Notes: generated by a model from the letters alone, not told the origin. A stretch of 64,000 bases of DNA from Companilactobacillus zhachilii (GCF_003606365.2 NZ_CP031933.2:1550001-1614000), one strand, 5' to 3'; positions 44,262 through 53,931 are shown, numbered from the stretch's first letter. Translations and numbers: made by a program.

Positions 44262-45599
44262 ATTATCACCTATCAATTAGTTATTGAGGGAAGTTACTTT
44301 TCTTCTGCTAACTTTGACAAGGCGGATTTCACACCAGAATCACTTATATGTGTAGACCAGTCAGGAATCATTGACCGTGTTATATCCGTTACTGATAACG
44401 ATTATCAGACCGTCAAGCAAGTTGCAATAGACAATAACGTCCTCAAACAAGTTCCAACAGGAAGTTATCTTTTACCCGGATTCACTGATTTACATATTCA
44501 TGCGCCCCAGTGGCCTCAAGCTGGATTAGCTTTGGACAAACCGCTTAATGAGTGGCTCAATACGTATACTTTTCCATTGGAAGCTAAATTCAAAGATTTA
44601 GACTACGCCAAAAAAGTTTACCAAAGTTTAATTCAAGAATTACTCGCCAACGGAACAACAACTGGTTTGTTCTTTGGCTCTGTTGATACAAATGCTAACT
44701 TAGTTTTAGCTCAAATTTGTGCTGATTTAGGACAACGTGCCTTCATCGGTAAAGTTGCCATGGATAATCCTGAACAAACACCTGATTATTACCGTGACGA
44801 ATCAGCTGCAATGGCCTTATCTGAAACAGAAACTTTTATTCAAAAATTGGCTGAAATGAAACAAGCAACTGGCGCCGATTTAACGGCTGTTATCACTCCT
44901 CGTTTTGTTCCTAGCTGTACTGACGAAACGCTTCAAGGATTAGGTGATTTAGCTAAGAAATACGATTTACCTATTCAATCTCACTGTAGCGAAAGTATTT
45001 GGGAAGACCAATACGCTATCGATCGGTTCAATTTACGCGATGCCGAAGTTCTGAATAAGTTTGGTCTTTTAACCGACAAAGCTGTCATGGCTCACGGAAC
45101 ACAACTCAGTGACGATGATTTAGCGTTATTTGAACAACAACAAGCAGCTATTGCCCACTGCCCTATTTCCAACGCTTACTTTGGAAACTCGGTTATGCGC
45201 GTTCAAGCTGCTCACAATAAAAATGTTAAAGTCGGTCTTGGGACTGACATCTCCGGAGGATTTTCTCCTAGTATTTATCGCAATATGCAACAAGCTATTA
45301 TGTCATCACAAATGTTACAAGATTCTGGCACACCAGCTGCTCGTCTTTCTGCAAGCAATGCCTTCTATCTAGCTACTATCGGTGGTGCTAAAGCTCTACA
45401 TATCAATTCTGGACAAATTAAAGCCGGCTTCAAAGCTGATTTTCAAATTGTTCAAGATCAATACTTCGAACTCTCTTCAGATAAATCATCTGAAATATTT
45501 GAGAGACTTGTGTATCACACAAATAAAGAAAATATCAAACAAGTTTATGTGGCTGGTAAATTAGTCCATAACAACCAAGGAGAAAATAATGGCAAATAA
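44262..45599 (+). CDS. guaD: Guanine deaminase, apparent ATT start codon
   Basis: The enzyme deaminates guanine to xanthine. The 445-residue frame includes the amidohydrolase metal motif LPGFTDLHIHAPQ (His78, His80), SHCSES, the HG in VMAHGTQLS and GLGTDISGG. The frame is closed by a TAG at 44259 and has no ATG, GTG or TTG until codon 91, beyond the essential HxH. The expected first codon is ATT 44262, 6 nt after GGAAG, followed by ITYQLVIEG as in a normal N-terminus. So a rare ATT start, or an ATG-to-ATT mutation, is implied. It overlaps the permease gene by 11 nt. Confidence 0.85.
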   Translation: MITYQLVIEGSYFSSANFDKADFTPESLICVDQSGIIDRVISVTDNDYQTVKQVAIDNNVLKQVPTGSYLLPGFTDLHIHAPQWPQAGLALDKPLNEWLNTYTFPLEAKFKDLDYAKKVYQSLIQELLANGTTTGLFFGSVDTNANLVLAQICADLGQRAFIGKVAMDNPEQTPDYYRDESAAMALSETETFIQKLAEMKQATGADLTAVITPRFVPSCTDETLQGLGDLAKKYDLPIQSHCSESIWEDQYAIDRFNLRDAEVLNKFGLLTDKAVMAHGTQLSDDDLALFEQQQAAIAHCPISNAYFGNSVMRVQAAHNKNVKVGLGTDISGGFSPSIYRNMQQAIMSSQMLQDSGTPAARLSASNAFYLATIGGAKALHINSGQIKAGFKADFQIVQDQYFELSSDKSSEIFERLVYHTNKENIKQVYVAGKLVHNNQGENNGK

Positions 45600-46932
45600 T
45601 AAGAATAATCTACTCGTCGGTCCAGATGACAAAATCGGCATGGGAGAGGCTGGTTTCTTAGGCCTACAACATGTTCTAGCAATGGATATCTACGTTCCAC
45701 CTATTATTTTGGCCGGTATGATGGCTATGGGTCTCAGTGACCAAATGGGACTACTTCAATCTACCTTCCTGGCTGCAGGTATCGGTACCATTCTTCAAAC
45801 GTTTGTTTTCATGAAGATGCCCGTTTCTCAGGGACCTTCCTTTGTTCCACTAGGAGCAGCAGCAGGTGTTGTGTTAGCCTCTGGTGGTCTAAAAGGTAAT
45901 GGTATGGGTACACTGATCGGTGCTTTACTAGTTGGTTCAGTTATTTTAATTATCTTAGGTGCTACTGGTATTTTCCAAAAAATCATCAACCGCTTGGTTC
46001 CCGCTTTAGTTGGTGGAACAATTATTACTTGTGTTGGTCTGTCATTGATTCCAACTGCTCTAAACAGCAATATCTTCAATGCGCCAGGTAAAATTGACAA
46101 CAACATTATTTTAGCTTCTGTTACTGCCCTAACTTTAATTGTTTCTGTTGGTATCAGTTTGAAATTTCCAAGTGTTCGCCGTTTCTTCAGAACCAGTTCA
46201 ATTATTCTAGCCCTTGGTGTTGGTACAATCGTTTCAACTATGATGGGTATGTTTGATTGGAAAGCTGTTTCTGACGCGGCATGGTTTGGTTTACCACAAA
46301 GAACTGTCTTCCACTGGGGGATTAATTTTAGCCCTTCAGCAATCATCACATTTATTATCATCTACGCTGTTATTACAACCGAAACAACCGGTACTTGGTT
46401 CGCTATGGGAGCCGTTACAAACCATGAAATCACAGACAAACAATGGAACCACGGTATCATCGGTGAAGGTCTAAGTTGTATGGTGGCTGCATTACTCGGA
46501 ACAACCCCTGTTACTGGCTATTCAACAAATGCCGGTGTTATCTCAATCACTGGTGTTGCAAGTAAAAGAGTCTTCTTATTTGCAGGTATCTGGTTCTCCA
46601 TTTTAGGATTCTTCAGTAAATTGTCAGCTTTCCTAGCTGCTATTCCAGCTCCGGTTATCGGTGGTGTTTTTGCCATTATTACAGTTACAATCATGCTTAA
46701 TGGTTTAAACGTTATCCGTGGTCTTGAGACAACTGACCGTGACCTTTACATCATTGGTATTCCAATTGTCTTAACTTTGGCCTTGGTACTTCTACCAGCC
46801 AACGTGACAAAGAATGCCCCACAAATTCTACAATATCTACTAGGTTCACCAATCGCTATGGCTGCCATTGCTGCTATTATTCTTAACCTAGTTATGCCTA
46901 AAACAAAACAACTTAAAACAAAGGCTGCTTAA
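45589..46932 (+). CDS. NCS2-family purine permease
   Basis: A 447-aa nucleobase:cation symporter with about 14 helices, including QHVLAMDIYVPPIILAG (residues 27-43), SQGPSFVPLGA near residue 80 and the motif region TTETTGTWFAMG near residue 264. The family carries xanthine, uric acid, guanine or uracil. Overlap with guanine deaminase suggests guanine or xanthine. Translation is probably coupled, since its AAGGAGAAAAT site is within the deaminase gene. Confidence 0.9.
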   Translation: MANNKNNLLVGPDDKIGMGEAGFLGLQHVLAMDIYVPPIILAGMMAMGLSDQMGLLQSTFLAAGIGTILQTFVFMKMPVSQGPSFVPLGAAAGVVLASGGLKGNGMGTLIGALLVGSVILIILGATGIFQKIINRLVPALVGGTIITCVGLSLIPTALNSNIFNAPGKIDNNIILASVTALTLIVSVGISLKFPSVRRFFRTSSIILALGVGTIVSTMMGMFDWKAVSDAAWFGLPQRTVFHWGINFSPSAIITFIIIYAVITTETTGTWFAMGAVTNHEITDKQWNHGIIGEGLSCMVAALLGTTPVTGYSTNAGVISITGVASKRVFLFAGIWFSILGFFSKLSAFLAAIPAPVIGGVFAIITVTIMLNGLNVIRGLETTDRDLYIIGIPIVLTLALVLLPANVTKNAPQILQYLLGSPIAMAAIAAIILNLVMPKTKQLKTKAA

Positions 46933-46941
46933 GCCAATCAA

Positions 46942-47057
46942 AAAAGAGTCTGGAACAAAACATAGCTTTTTCCGCTTAAAACAAATGACCCCAGCAATCC
47001 AAAATCGGATTACTGGGGTCATCAAAAGCTGAACATGTTTTGTCCCACTCTCTTTTT
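46942..47057. repeat. Family B repeat, copy 3, shared terminator
   Basis: AAAAAGAGT.TGG.ACAAAACAT pairs with ATGTTTTGT.CCA.CTCTTTTT around the inner hairpin TGACCCCAGTAATCC / GGATTGCTGGGGTCA (minus strand). The inner arms differ from copy 2 in a compensated way. It lies between convergent genes. Confidence 0.87.
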
Positions 47058-48185
47058 TTAATTGGCAGTAATTTGTGTACGGCCATTTTTTTTCGAATGA
47101 TAAAGATTTCCATCAACCCGGGCATAAAAATCATTAGGTTCCAAATCAGCTTGGGAAATAGTAGAAACACCAACCGATATGGTTAATGAAATAGTCTTAC
47201 CATTTACTTCAACATCTGAGTGATTGACAGCCATGAATATTTGGCGAACAATCGGTTCTGTCGATGGTAAATCGTAACCAGGAAAAATGACATTGAATTC
47301 CTCACCACCGGTCCGAAAAAGTTTAACCGTTGGATCATTTTCATCAATGACCGTTTGCACTATTTCCGCAACATGACGTAACACTTTATCACCTGCTAAA
47401 TGACCATATGTATCATTAACATGCTTAAAATGATCAATGTCAAACATCATCATCGATAAATGTAAATTATTTTTCGTACTCAAATCGAATAAACTTCTAA
47501 TCTCCGTTACATACGCTGCATAATTCTCCGTCTTGGTTAAGGCATCGTGATTAGCGAATTCCAACAGATGTAATTTTAATTTGCTATCACGCAAAATCAT
47601 CGTTACATAACTATACAATAACACCTGGAAAATGATGAAATATGACAGTTCTTCAAACAGAGTCGACCATGCAAGATCAAACTTGATCAACATGAAAAAC
47701 CACAATAGCGATCCAAAGAAAACCCCACTTAAAATGTATGCCACAAAAGGATAGTCACTATGCTGTCGGCGTCGAATAATATTCAGCGAAGAATAATAAG
47801 CCACTAACGTAACGCCGTGACACCATGACTCCCAATAACCTAACGAGCCATTGAAAAACATATATGCCACCATTATTGGAAAGAAAATATAATATGGCAC
47901 ATGGATATTCAAAAAGTAAGCACAAAAAACTAAGGCAATCAACTGAAAGTTCATGAACTGCCATGATACTGGTGTTCCCACAATCGTCGCCTGCATACTA
48001 ATGATAAAAATCCCCATATAAATAACCCCAAAATAGGAATTTATTTTATCTTCATCAACCTTAATTTTTTTAGCTCGTAACACCGTTTTAAGGCCATCAT
48101 ACATAACTTGATATAGAGTAAAGACTCCCAAAATGAAAAAGACGCCGGAGATAAATGGCGATACCCGCCATATTGACCATGTCAA
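47058..48185 (-). CDS. Membrane diguanylate cyclase, paralogue 1
   Basis: This 375-aa protein makes cyclic di-GMP. Residues 1-200 contain six or so membrane helices, and residues 205-375 form a GGDEF domain with the active-site GGEEF at 293-297, the metal/fold segment MMFDIDHFKHVNDTYGH and the end LYHSKKNGRTQ. The RxxD product-inhibition site upstream of GGEEF is absent. The start is TTG behind AGAGG, aligned with the ATG of paralogue 2. No EAL or HD-GYP phosphodiesterase is in the window. Confidence 0.88.
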   Translation of the reverse strand: MTWSIWRVSPFISGVFFILGVFTLYQVMYDGLKTVLRAKKIKVDEDKINSYFGVIYMGIFIISMQATIVGTPVSWQFMNFQLIALVFCAYFLNIHVPYYIFFPIMVAYMFFNGSLGYWESWCHGVTLVAYYSSLNIIRRRQHSDYPFVAYILSGVFFGSLLWFFMLIKFDLAWSTLFEELSYFIIFQVLLYSYVTMILRDSKLKLHLLEFANHDALTKTENYAAYVTEIRSLFDLSTKNNLHLSMMMFDIDHFKHVNDTYGHLAGDKVLRHVAEIVQTVIDENDPTVKLFRTGGEEFNVIFPGYDLPSTEPIVRQIFMAVNHSDVEVNGKTISLTISVGVSTISQADLEPNDFYARVDGNLYHSKKNGRTQITAN

Positions 48186-48468
48186 AAACGCAAAACCTCT
48201 TTTAACTTTTATTTTTGAATCTCACTGAAGCTACTAAACTAGCAATTACATTTTAATTAATCATAATTTTATTTATAACATGACCTAGTTATCTTAGCAT
48301 AAAAAAATCTCACCATTCCACTTATTTGTAGAAAAGCGAGCATTATTTTAGTAAACACCTAAAGGTTGAAACTAGAACGTGATTTTAAACGGTTCTTTAA
48401 AGTTACTTGAACTTCTTATTCTTAGATAAATTCAGCCTAGCAAAATATCTTAGGTATCAAGCTATTCT

Positions 48469-48560
48469 TGAGTTAATAAAGAACTAGTCGGAAGATTCAG
48501 ACCGTGGCTCGGGCCGTTCCGCACCGCCAATGACAACTGTCTGAATCTGGAGACGGCATT
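48469..48560 (+). repeat. Family A element, copy 11, second subfamily, interior deleted
   Basis: The stem AGATTCAGAC / GTCTGAATCT belongs to the same variant as copy 15. The flank CTTGAGTTAATAAAGAACT (48469 on) is identical in both. Only the third hairpin region remains (CGTGGCTCGGGCCGTTCCGC). It ends 12 bp after the stop of the second cyclase gene. Confidence 0.8.
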
Positions 48561-48571
48561 AGTACAAAAGT

Positions 48572-49699
48572 CTAAATGGCAGTGATTTGCATACGTCCGT
48601 TTTTCTTGGAATGATACAAATTATCATCGACTCTCTTATAAAAGTCATCTGGCTTTTTATCGGTCGAAGAAATACCCGACACTCCCATTGAAACAGTAAA
48701 ACTAATTTCATCGTCACTACTTTTAACAGTTAAGTGATTCAATGAATTAAAAATCTGATGCACAATCGGTTCTGTTGCTGGCAAATCATACCCTGGAAAA
48801 ATCACATTGAATTCCTCGCCACCAGTTCGATAGAGTTTAACTTTAGGATCATTATCATCTATCACATTCTGGGCCGTCGCAACAGCTTTTTGTAAGACCA
48901 AATCACCTGCCAAATGTCCATAAGTATCATTAACATGCCTAAAATGATCAATATCAAACATCATCATTGATAGATTTAAATTATTACGCAAACTATTTGA
49001 GAAAAGATATTTCATTTCTGAAGTGTAAGCTGCATAATTTTCTGATTTTGTTAAAGCATCATGATTGGCAAAAGCTTCTAGGTGACCTTTAAGTTCACTT
49101 TCACGTAACAACATGCGAACGTAGCTATATAGTAAGCCTTCAAAAATAACCAGATAACCCCATTCTTGTAAGAAGACACTTGTTGTTAAGTGGAACTTCA
49201 AGGCAACAAAGAACCACATAATACCACCCCAAATAACACCGACAATTATATAGCCGATAAAAGGATGGGCACGTGAAGGAAGTCTTCGTATGTAGTTGAA
49301 TGACCAATAACTAAACATGACACTCAATGCGTGACACCACGACTCCCAATAGCCAATGGAATGATTAAAGAGCATGTACACGAGAATAATTGGCACAAAA
49401 TAATAAATTGGCACCCGAATATCAAGGAAGTACGCACAAAAAATAAGTGCAATGATAATAAAATTCATAAATTCCCACGATATAGTTTTCCCCACAATCG
49501 TTGACTGCATGCTAAAAATAAAAATCAGCATATAAACCACACCGGAGAATGATTTCACCACATTATCGGAAATGGGTACTTTCTTTTCATGGACAACTGT
49601 CTTCAACCAATTAAAAACTACTTGATATAGTGTGAAAACACCTAAAATGAAAAAAATACTGGTGATTACCGGTGAAACGTGCCATACACTCCATGTCAT
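48572..49699 (-). CDS. Membrane diguanylate cyclase, paralogue 2
   Basis: Same length (375 aa) and layout as the neighbour: about six N-terminal helices, then a GGDEF domain with GGEEF at about 293-297 and MMFDIDHFRHVNDTYGH. Identity with paralogue 1 looks high throughout, including the membrane part (TWSVWHVSPV against TWSIWRVSPF), which indicates a tandem duplication. The start ATG has an AGAGGGG site. It probably responds to a different membrane signal; which one is unknown. Confidence 0.88.
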   Translation of the reverse strand: MTWSVWHVSPVITSIFFILGVFTLYQVVFNWLKTVVHEKKVPISDNVVKSFSGVVYMLIFIFSMQSTIVGKTISWEFMNFIIIALIFCAYFLDIRVPIYYFVPIILVYMLFNHSIGYWESWCHALSVMFSYWSFNYIRRLPSRAHPFIGYIIVGVIWGGIMWFFVALKFHLTTSVFLQEWGYLVIFEGLLYSYVRMLLRESELKGHLEAFANHDALTKSENYAAYTSEMKYLFSNSLRNNLNLSMMMFDIDHFRHVNDTYGHLAGDLVLQKAVATAQNVIDDNDPKVKLYRTGGEEFNVIFPGYDLPATEPIVHQIFNSLNHLTVKSSDDEISFTVSMGVSGISSTDKKPDDFYKRVDDNLYHSKKNGRMQITAI

Positions 49700-49841
49700 A
49701 CCGTTTATTTGCCCCTCTCTGAATCAATACTTTCATACAATCGTTTTCACATTTTAGAATACTCTTATTATTATATTTATCAATTAAAATTTTACTATTT
49801 TATTTATCGAATTTCGATTAAAATACATTTTTCAAACAAAA

Positions 49842-49956
49842 AGAGCGTGACAAAACCTAGTCAACTTTCGAGAATTAAGGCAGATGGTGCCAGTCATCCG
49901 ATTTTGGATTGCTGGCACCATCTGGTTTAAGCTGAAAAGCTATGTTTTATTCCAAC
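49842..49956. repeat. Family B repeat, copy 4
   Basis: The inner hairpin GATGGTGCCAGTCATCC / GGATTGCTGGCACCATC has arms unlike the other copies but still complementary. The outer arms GACAAAACCTAGTC / TATGTTTTATTCC are partly decayed. It is downstream of the Eis-like gene and upstream of the second cyclase gene. Confidence 0.82.
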
Positions 49957-49971
49957 CTTCTAAATTACTTT

Positions 49972-51135
49972 TTAGAAATAATCGATTAATTCGGGCTTTT
50001 CCTGAACAAATACATCACATACGAGTCCAATCTTTTTATCATCACCAGTTATACGACCATATTTTCTCAACGACTTCAAAGATCGATAACCAAACATCGC
50101 TTTCGTTAAATCTTGAATTGTCATTTCCATATCTGGTGTCGCATCATCAGCAATTGAAAAACCGACGATACCATTTTCAATAGAAAGCTCCCAAACGTGA
50201 TTGTTCCAACTTAACTCATCGGTAACTTTTAAATAAGTTTTTGGCAAAACTGATACCTGTACAGGATAACGCCCCATAAAATCACTTAATTCTACAATTC
50301 GAGCCATCATATAAGGCTTAACAACTAACTTTGCGGAATTAGGATCGTCTAGGATATCAGCTTTAAAATCAGGATCTGGTGTCTCGTAGACAAACTTTTC
50401 AAAAATGGATTGATGCTTTGTAACAAATTTTCCGAGTAATTGACGGCTAAGTGGATTTTGATTAAACCACTCGTGAATATAAAAAGTTGTCCCGACACTG
50501 TAATAAATCAAATAACCAATTAAATTACCATTATCATCAAAAGCTGTTGCCACTTGATAATCATTGTGCTTATCAAGCATATGGTCCCACCACCACTCGG
50601 CACGAACGACACCGCCTAAATGATTGTGACCCAAATACATTAGTTTAACGTCATCATGAAGATTTTTAATATTATCTCGCTCAACGTGACCATGATCACT
50701 ATTAGCAATCCGTGGCAAATCTACACTCTTCATAGAAACAATAGAATGGTCAAAAACTTGCTCATAACCAAATTTTCTATAATAAGTATAGGCAAAAGGT
50801 GCTAAATAGGACAAAGTCACATGATTTTGATGCATATCCGTCAAAGCAGCATTCATTAAAGAACCCGCTCCCCCACGACCACCAAACTCAGGCGCACTCA
50901 TTACATCACCGATACCATTCATTTTATAATTGACACCGTGAAAATTAACATCAAACGGTATACTAAACAATCCACTACCTAAACGTTTGCCATTCATAAT
51001 TCCATAAACTAATGAGTGATCAAAACGCTCTTTAAAAACATCCCTACGATGCTTTGAATCCTCACGATTAAATGAATATAAATACAGTTCATAAAATTCA
51101 TTAAACTTATCTTTGTCGAGTAAATATTTATTCAT
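49972..51135 (-). CDS. Eis-like GNAT acetyltransferase
   Basis: A 387-aa protein of the Eis architecture: an N-terminal GNAT domain (about residues 1-150, IGDVMSAPEFGGRGGAGSLM), a second GNAT-like domain and a C-terminal SCP2-like domain (about 290-387). The family acetylates amines, including aminoglycosides in some species; the role in lactobacilli is unknown. The site is AGGAGGG. Confidence 0.85.
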   Translation of the reverse strand: MNKYLLDKDKFNEFYELYLYSFNREDSKHRRDVFKERFDHSLVYGIMNGKRLGSGLFSIPFDVNFHGVNYKMNGIGDVMSAPEFGGRGGAGSLMNAALTDMHQNHVTLSYLAPFAYTYYRKFGYEQVFDHSIVSMKSVDLPRIANSDHGHVERDNIKNLHDDVKLMYLGHNHLGGVVRAEWWWDHMLDKHNDYQVATAFDDNGNLIGYLIYYSVGTTFYIHEWFNQNPLSRQLLGKFVTKHQSIFEKFVYETPDPDFKADILDDPNSAKLVVKPYMMARIVELSDFMGRYPVQVSVLPKTYLKVTDELSWNNHVWELSIENGIVGFSIADDATPDMEMTIQDLTKAMFGYRSLKSLRKYGRITGDDKKIGLVCDVFVQEKPELIDYF

Positions 51136-51258
51136 ATTTCCCTCCTATAATGAGTTGTCTTGGTTTATCTATCCGATTGAACATTTCAAATTATAATATA
51201 TAACACACCATGCTAGGTGTATATTTTCAACAAGCCTATACAACATTTACTTTCAAAC

Positions 51259-51441
51259 AACTAGCTGGAAAGAGCAAGGAATTTAGGTTGCTGTTAAGGT
51301 GGCGTAAGCACTAAAGTGCTAACGCCACGGACGAGTTTTGAAATTTGCGACCTTTGTAAAGTTCAAAATCGAGGTTTGAGACCTCGGCTCAAACCGGTCC
51401 CCATAGCAACCTAAATTTCTTGCTCTTGGAAGCGGCATATT
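51259..51441 (+). repeat. Family A element, copy 12
   Basis: The stem is AATTTAGGTTGC / GCAACCTAAATT. The first hairpin GTGGCGTAAGCACT / AGTGCTAACGCCAC is almost perfect, and the third is GTTTGAG / CTCAAAC. The right end is 57 bp from the mupG stop, with the terminator in between. Confidence 0.9.
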
Positions 51442-51457
51442 CACGCGCTCATCCTAT

Positions 51458-51492
51458 AAAAAAATACTATTCAATTGAGAATAGTATTTCTT
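51458..51492 (-). terminator. Terminator of the EIIC-mupG unit
   Basis: AAATACTATTC pairs with GAATAGTATTT, with T on the minus side, just after the MupG-like gene. Confidence 0.75.
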
Positions 51493-51497
51493 TATTT

Positions 51498-52583
51498 TTA
51501 TTCGGCTAATTTGAAACTGATCCAAGGCTTGATGTAGTTTAACAAGAAAGCCTCATTAGAATTCAAGTGTCCCACAACATTACGACGACCATCGTTCTTT
51601 ATATCACGAAGGGCAATTTGCGTCTCACCTTTGTATTGACCGTAGTTCTCATTAACAATGATGATATCACCGCGTTTGATATCTTGAGTATCATGGGCGG
51701 GAAAGTTCCCATCTTTATAAACTACTCGTGTCATTGTACTACGTAACAAATAGTCAGATGCATCACCACGATATACATGAGTCGATTTCAAAATAACTTC
51801 TTTTTCAAGGTCAGTCGCATTGTCTGAGAAATCAACTTTCAAAACTGGATATGGTGCAAAGAATGCATCGGCTGCTTCTTTGAGTTCTTCATCAGATGCG
51901 TATGTATTACCAATGATGACATCATCAACGACCCCACTCAAGAGCAGATGCTTAACTTGAGTAGCGATTGGTAAATCACGATCATCTTCAAGGGTTGGTA
52001 AACCATCTTGAACAGGCCAAGGACCAAAAGTTGCACTATGTGAACTGACAAATGCAGCTGAGTGAATATTACGGTCCTTGAAGAAGTTTGACCATTTAAT
52101 GAAGAAGTCTTCACCTAAGCCAGTATATCTTTGAGGATAAAAGTTGTGACAACCTAGGAGATTATTCGTATCCGGATGATATGAAATAATATTATCTAAG
52201 TAGTGTGTACCAGAACTCATATTGATTTCAATCTTCAACCCATAAGGATTACGAGTCATCTTAGCCTCTTCCATACCAGAGAAGCCCTCGTCTAGTCGGA
52301 TACCGGCAGCGCCAAGATCGTGGAAGAATGATAAATCATCATAACTAATATCAAGTGCTTTAAACAATCTAGGATTCATATCAACAATCGTCACAAAGCC
52401 CAATTTATTACCATAGGCAATGGTTTCTTTGAAACGGTTAATTGTCTTGTCTTTATCATCACCTAATTCAAGTAATGATGCGAAAATACGTGAATAACCT
52501 AATTTACTAGCAGTATCAAGATATTTTTTATCTTCTTCTAAAGTTGAATGCTCTGGATATAATGACAATCCAAGTCTTCTCAA
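51498..52583 (-). CDS. mupG: MupG-family (DUF871) 6-phospho-N-acetylmuramidase-like hydrolase
   Basis: A 361-aa two-domain protein: a TIM-barrel N-terminal part (about residues 1-235, LGLSLYPEHSTLEED, VDMNPRLFK, AAGIRLDEGFSG) and a C-terminal cyclophilin-like part (about 240-361). S. aureus MupG cleaves MurNAc-6-phosphate-GlcNAc from cell-wall turnover. In lactobacilli relatives often sit beside cellobiose-type EIIC genes, as here, so the natural substrate may be another phospho-disaccharide. The start is TTG behind GGAGG. Confidence 0.82.
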   Translation of the reverse strand: MRRLGLSLYPEHSTLEEDKKYLDTASKLGYSRIFASLLELGDDKDKTINRFKETIAYGNKLGFVTIVDMNPRLFKALDISYDDLSFFHDLGAAGIRLDEGFSGMEEAKMTRNPYGLKIEINMSSGTHYLDNIISYHPDTNNLLGCHNFYPQRYTGLGEDFFIKWSNFFKDRNIHSAAFVSSHSATFGPWPVQDGLPTLEDDRDLPIATQVKHLLLSGVVDDVIIGNTYASDEELKEAADAFFAPYPVLKVDFSDNATDLEKEVILKSTHVYRGDASDYLLRSTMTRVVYKDGNFPAHDTQDIKRGDIIIVNENYGQYKGETQIALRDIKNDGRRNVVGHLNSNEAFLLNYIKPWISFKLAE

Positions 52584-52608
52584 AACATGACCTCCAAAAA
52601 ACTAATTA

Positions 52609-53910
52609 TTATTTAGAAAGTTTAGCTGAATCTAATTCTTCTGCCAATTTTTCTTTATCCATTGACTTGAAGAAGTAGAAGTAAATCAAAGTATCAAGCA
52701 CAATATTGATAATTTGCATTACAGCACCTGATAAGTGACCAGTTGAAATAAATCCTGAAAGGATTGGTGGAGTTGTCCATGGAATATAGACACCCATTGG
52801 TCTTGCAACTAAGTTTGTTGCCATACCAATATATGTAGTTGTTACGTTAACAAGTGGAGTTAAAATAAATGGAACTAACATCTTGTAGTTCATAACAATT
52901 GGTAGACCGAAGAGAATAGGTTCGTTAATGTTAAACAAAGCAGGTCCAGCAACAAGTTTACCTAAAGTCTTAAGCTCTTTACTCTTAGCAGCGAATGCTA
53001 GAAGCATAGCCAAACCGATTGTGGCACCAGAACCACCCATGTGAACGAAGTTATCAAAGAATGATGTTGTAACAATATTTGGTAGAGCTTTACCAGCAGT
53101 GAAGGCTGCGTGGTTTTGGTTCAAAGCTGTTAGCCAGATAGGCATCATAACACCAGAAACAACGTTAGCACCGTGAATACCGAAGATCCATAAGAAGGAA
53201 ATTAGGAATTCAGCAACTAAAGCACCTGGCAATGTGTTACTCAAGTGACCTAGTGGTGTTGCCAAGAAGAATGAGATGATGTTTGGAATACTTTGCATTG
53301 GTGTTGCTTCAACACCGATACGAATAATCCATACAAGAGCCAAAATAATGAAACCTGGGAACAAAGCAGCAAATGAGTTACTTACTGCAGGTGGAACTGT
53401 ATCAGGCATCTTGATTGTCCAGTTCTTGTGAACCATCCAAACATAGAAGTCGGTAATGAATAGACCGACAATAATAGCTGTAAATAAACCAGCTGAGTCA
53501 AATTGTGTCAATGGAATCCACAATGCGCCAGCCTTATCTGTCTTCAATGGAATAGTAAGTACGAATGCACCTAATGAAACAATTGAAGCAGAGATAGGAT
53601 CAACTTTATAACTCTTAGCCAAGTTATAAGAAATACCAATGACAGCAATCAATCCCATGATATGGAATGAAGCGTTGGTTGGATATTGTAATACTGTTGC
53701 CCAGTTCTTACCGAAGATACTAGCCATGAAGTCTAGATAGGCTTGAATTGGAAATTGTGCGATAATCATGAACAATGAACCAATGATGATCATTGGAACA
53801 GCTAATGTCATACCATCACGCAATGCAATCAAATGACGAGAAGAAGCAAGCTTGCCGGCGATAGGAATAATCTTATCTTGGACAAAGCTGCCGTTTTTCT
53901 TTTCAGCCAT
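52609..53910 (-). CDS. Cellobiose-family PTS EIIC
   Basis: A 433-aa membrane EIIC of the Lac/Cel family with about eight to ten helices. It includes PMIIIGSLFMIIAQFP near residue 40, the substrate-site region FVHMGGSGATIGL and the signature FNINEPILFGLPIVMN. It has no EIIB or EIIA of its own nearby; those at 58.3-59.0 kb probably serve it. Start ATG 53910 has a GAGGGG site, and a TTG two codons earlier is less likely. It is followed by mupG after 25 bp. Confidence 0.9.
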   Translation of the reverse strand: MAEKKNGSFVQDKIIPIAGKLASSRHLIALRDGMTLAVPMIIIGSLFMIIAQFPIQAYLDFMASIFGKNWATVLQYPTNASFHIMGLIAVIGISYNLAKSYKVDPISASIVSLGAFVLTIPLKTDKAGALWIPLTQFDSAGLFTAIIVGLFITDFYVWMVHKNWTIKMPDTVPPAVSNSFAALFPGFIILALVWIIRIGVEATPMQSIPNIISFFLATPLGHLSNTLPGALVAEFLISFLWIFGIHGANVVSGVMMPIWLTALNQNHAAFTAGKALPNIVTTSFFDNFVHMGGSGATIGLAMLLAFAAKSKELKTLGKLVAGPALFNINEPILFGLPIVMNYKMLVPFILTPLVNVTTTYIGMATNLVARPMGVYIPWTTPPILSGFISTGHLSGAVMQIINIVLDTLIYFYFFKSMDKEKLAEELDSAKLSK

Positions 53911-53931
53911 GTGCAAAACCCCTCAAATAAA

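Noticed and set aside
44532..45599. Guanine deaminase starting at TTG 44532
   Set aside because: This would remove the HxH metal motif and the first beta-strands, and no ribosome binding site precedes that TTG.
45828..46361. 177-codon minus-strand frame opposite the purine permease gene
   Set aside because: It is a shadow of a strongly biased membrane-protein gene with clear homology on the plus strand, and no ribosome binding site.
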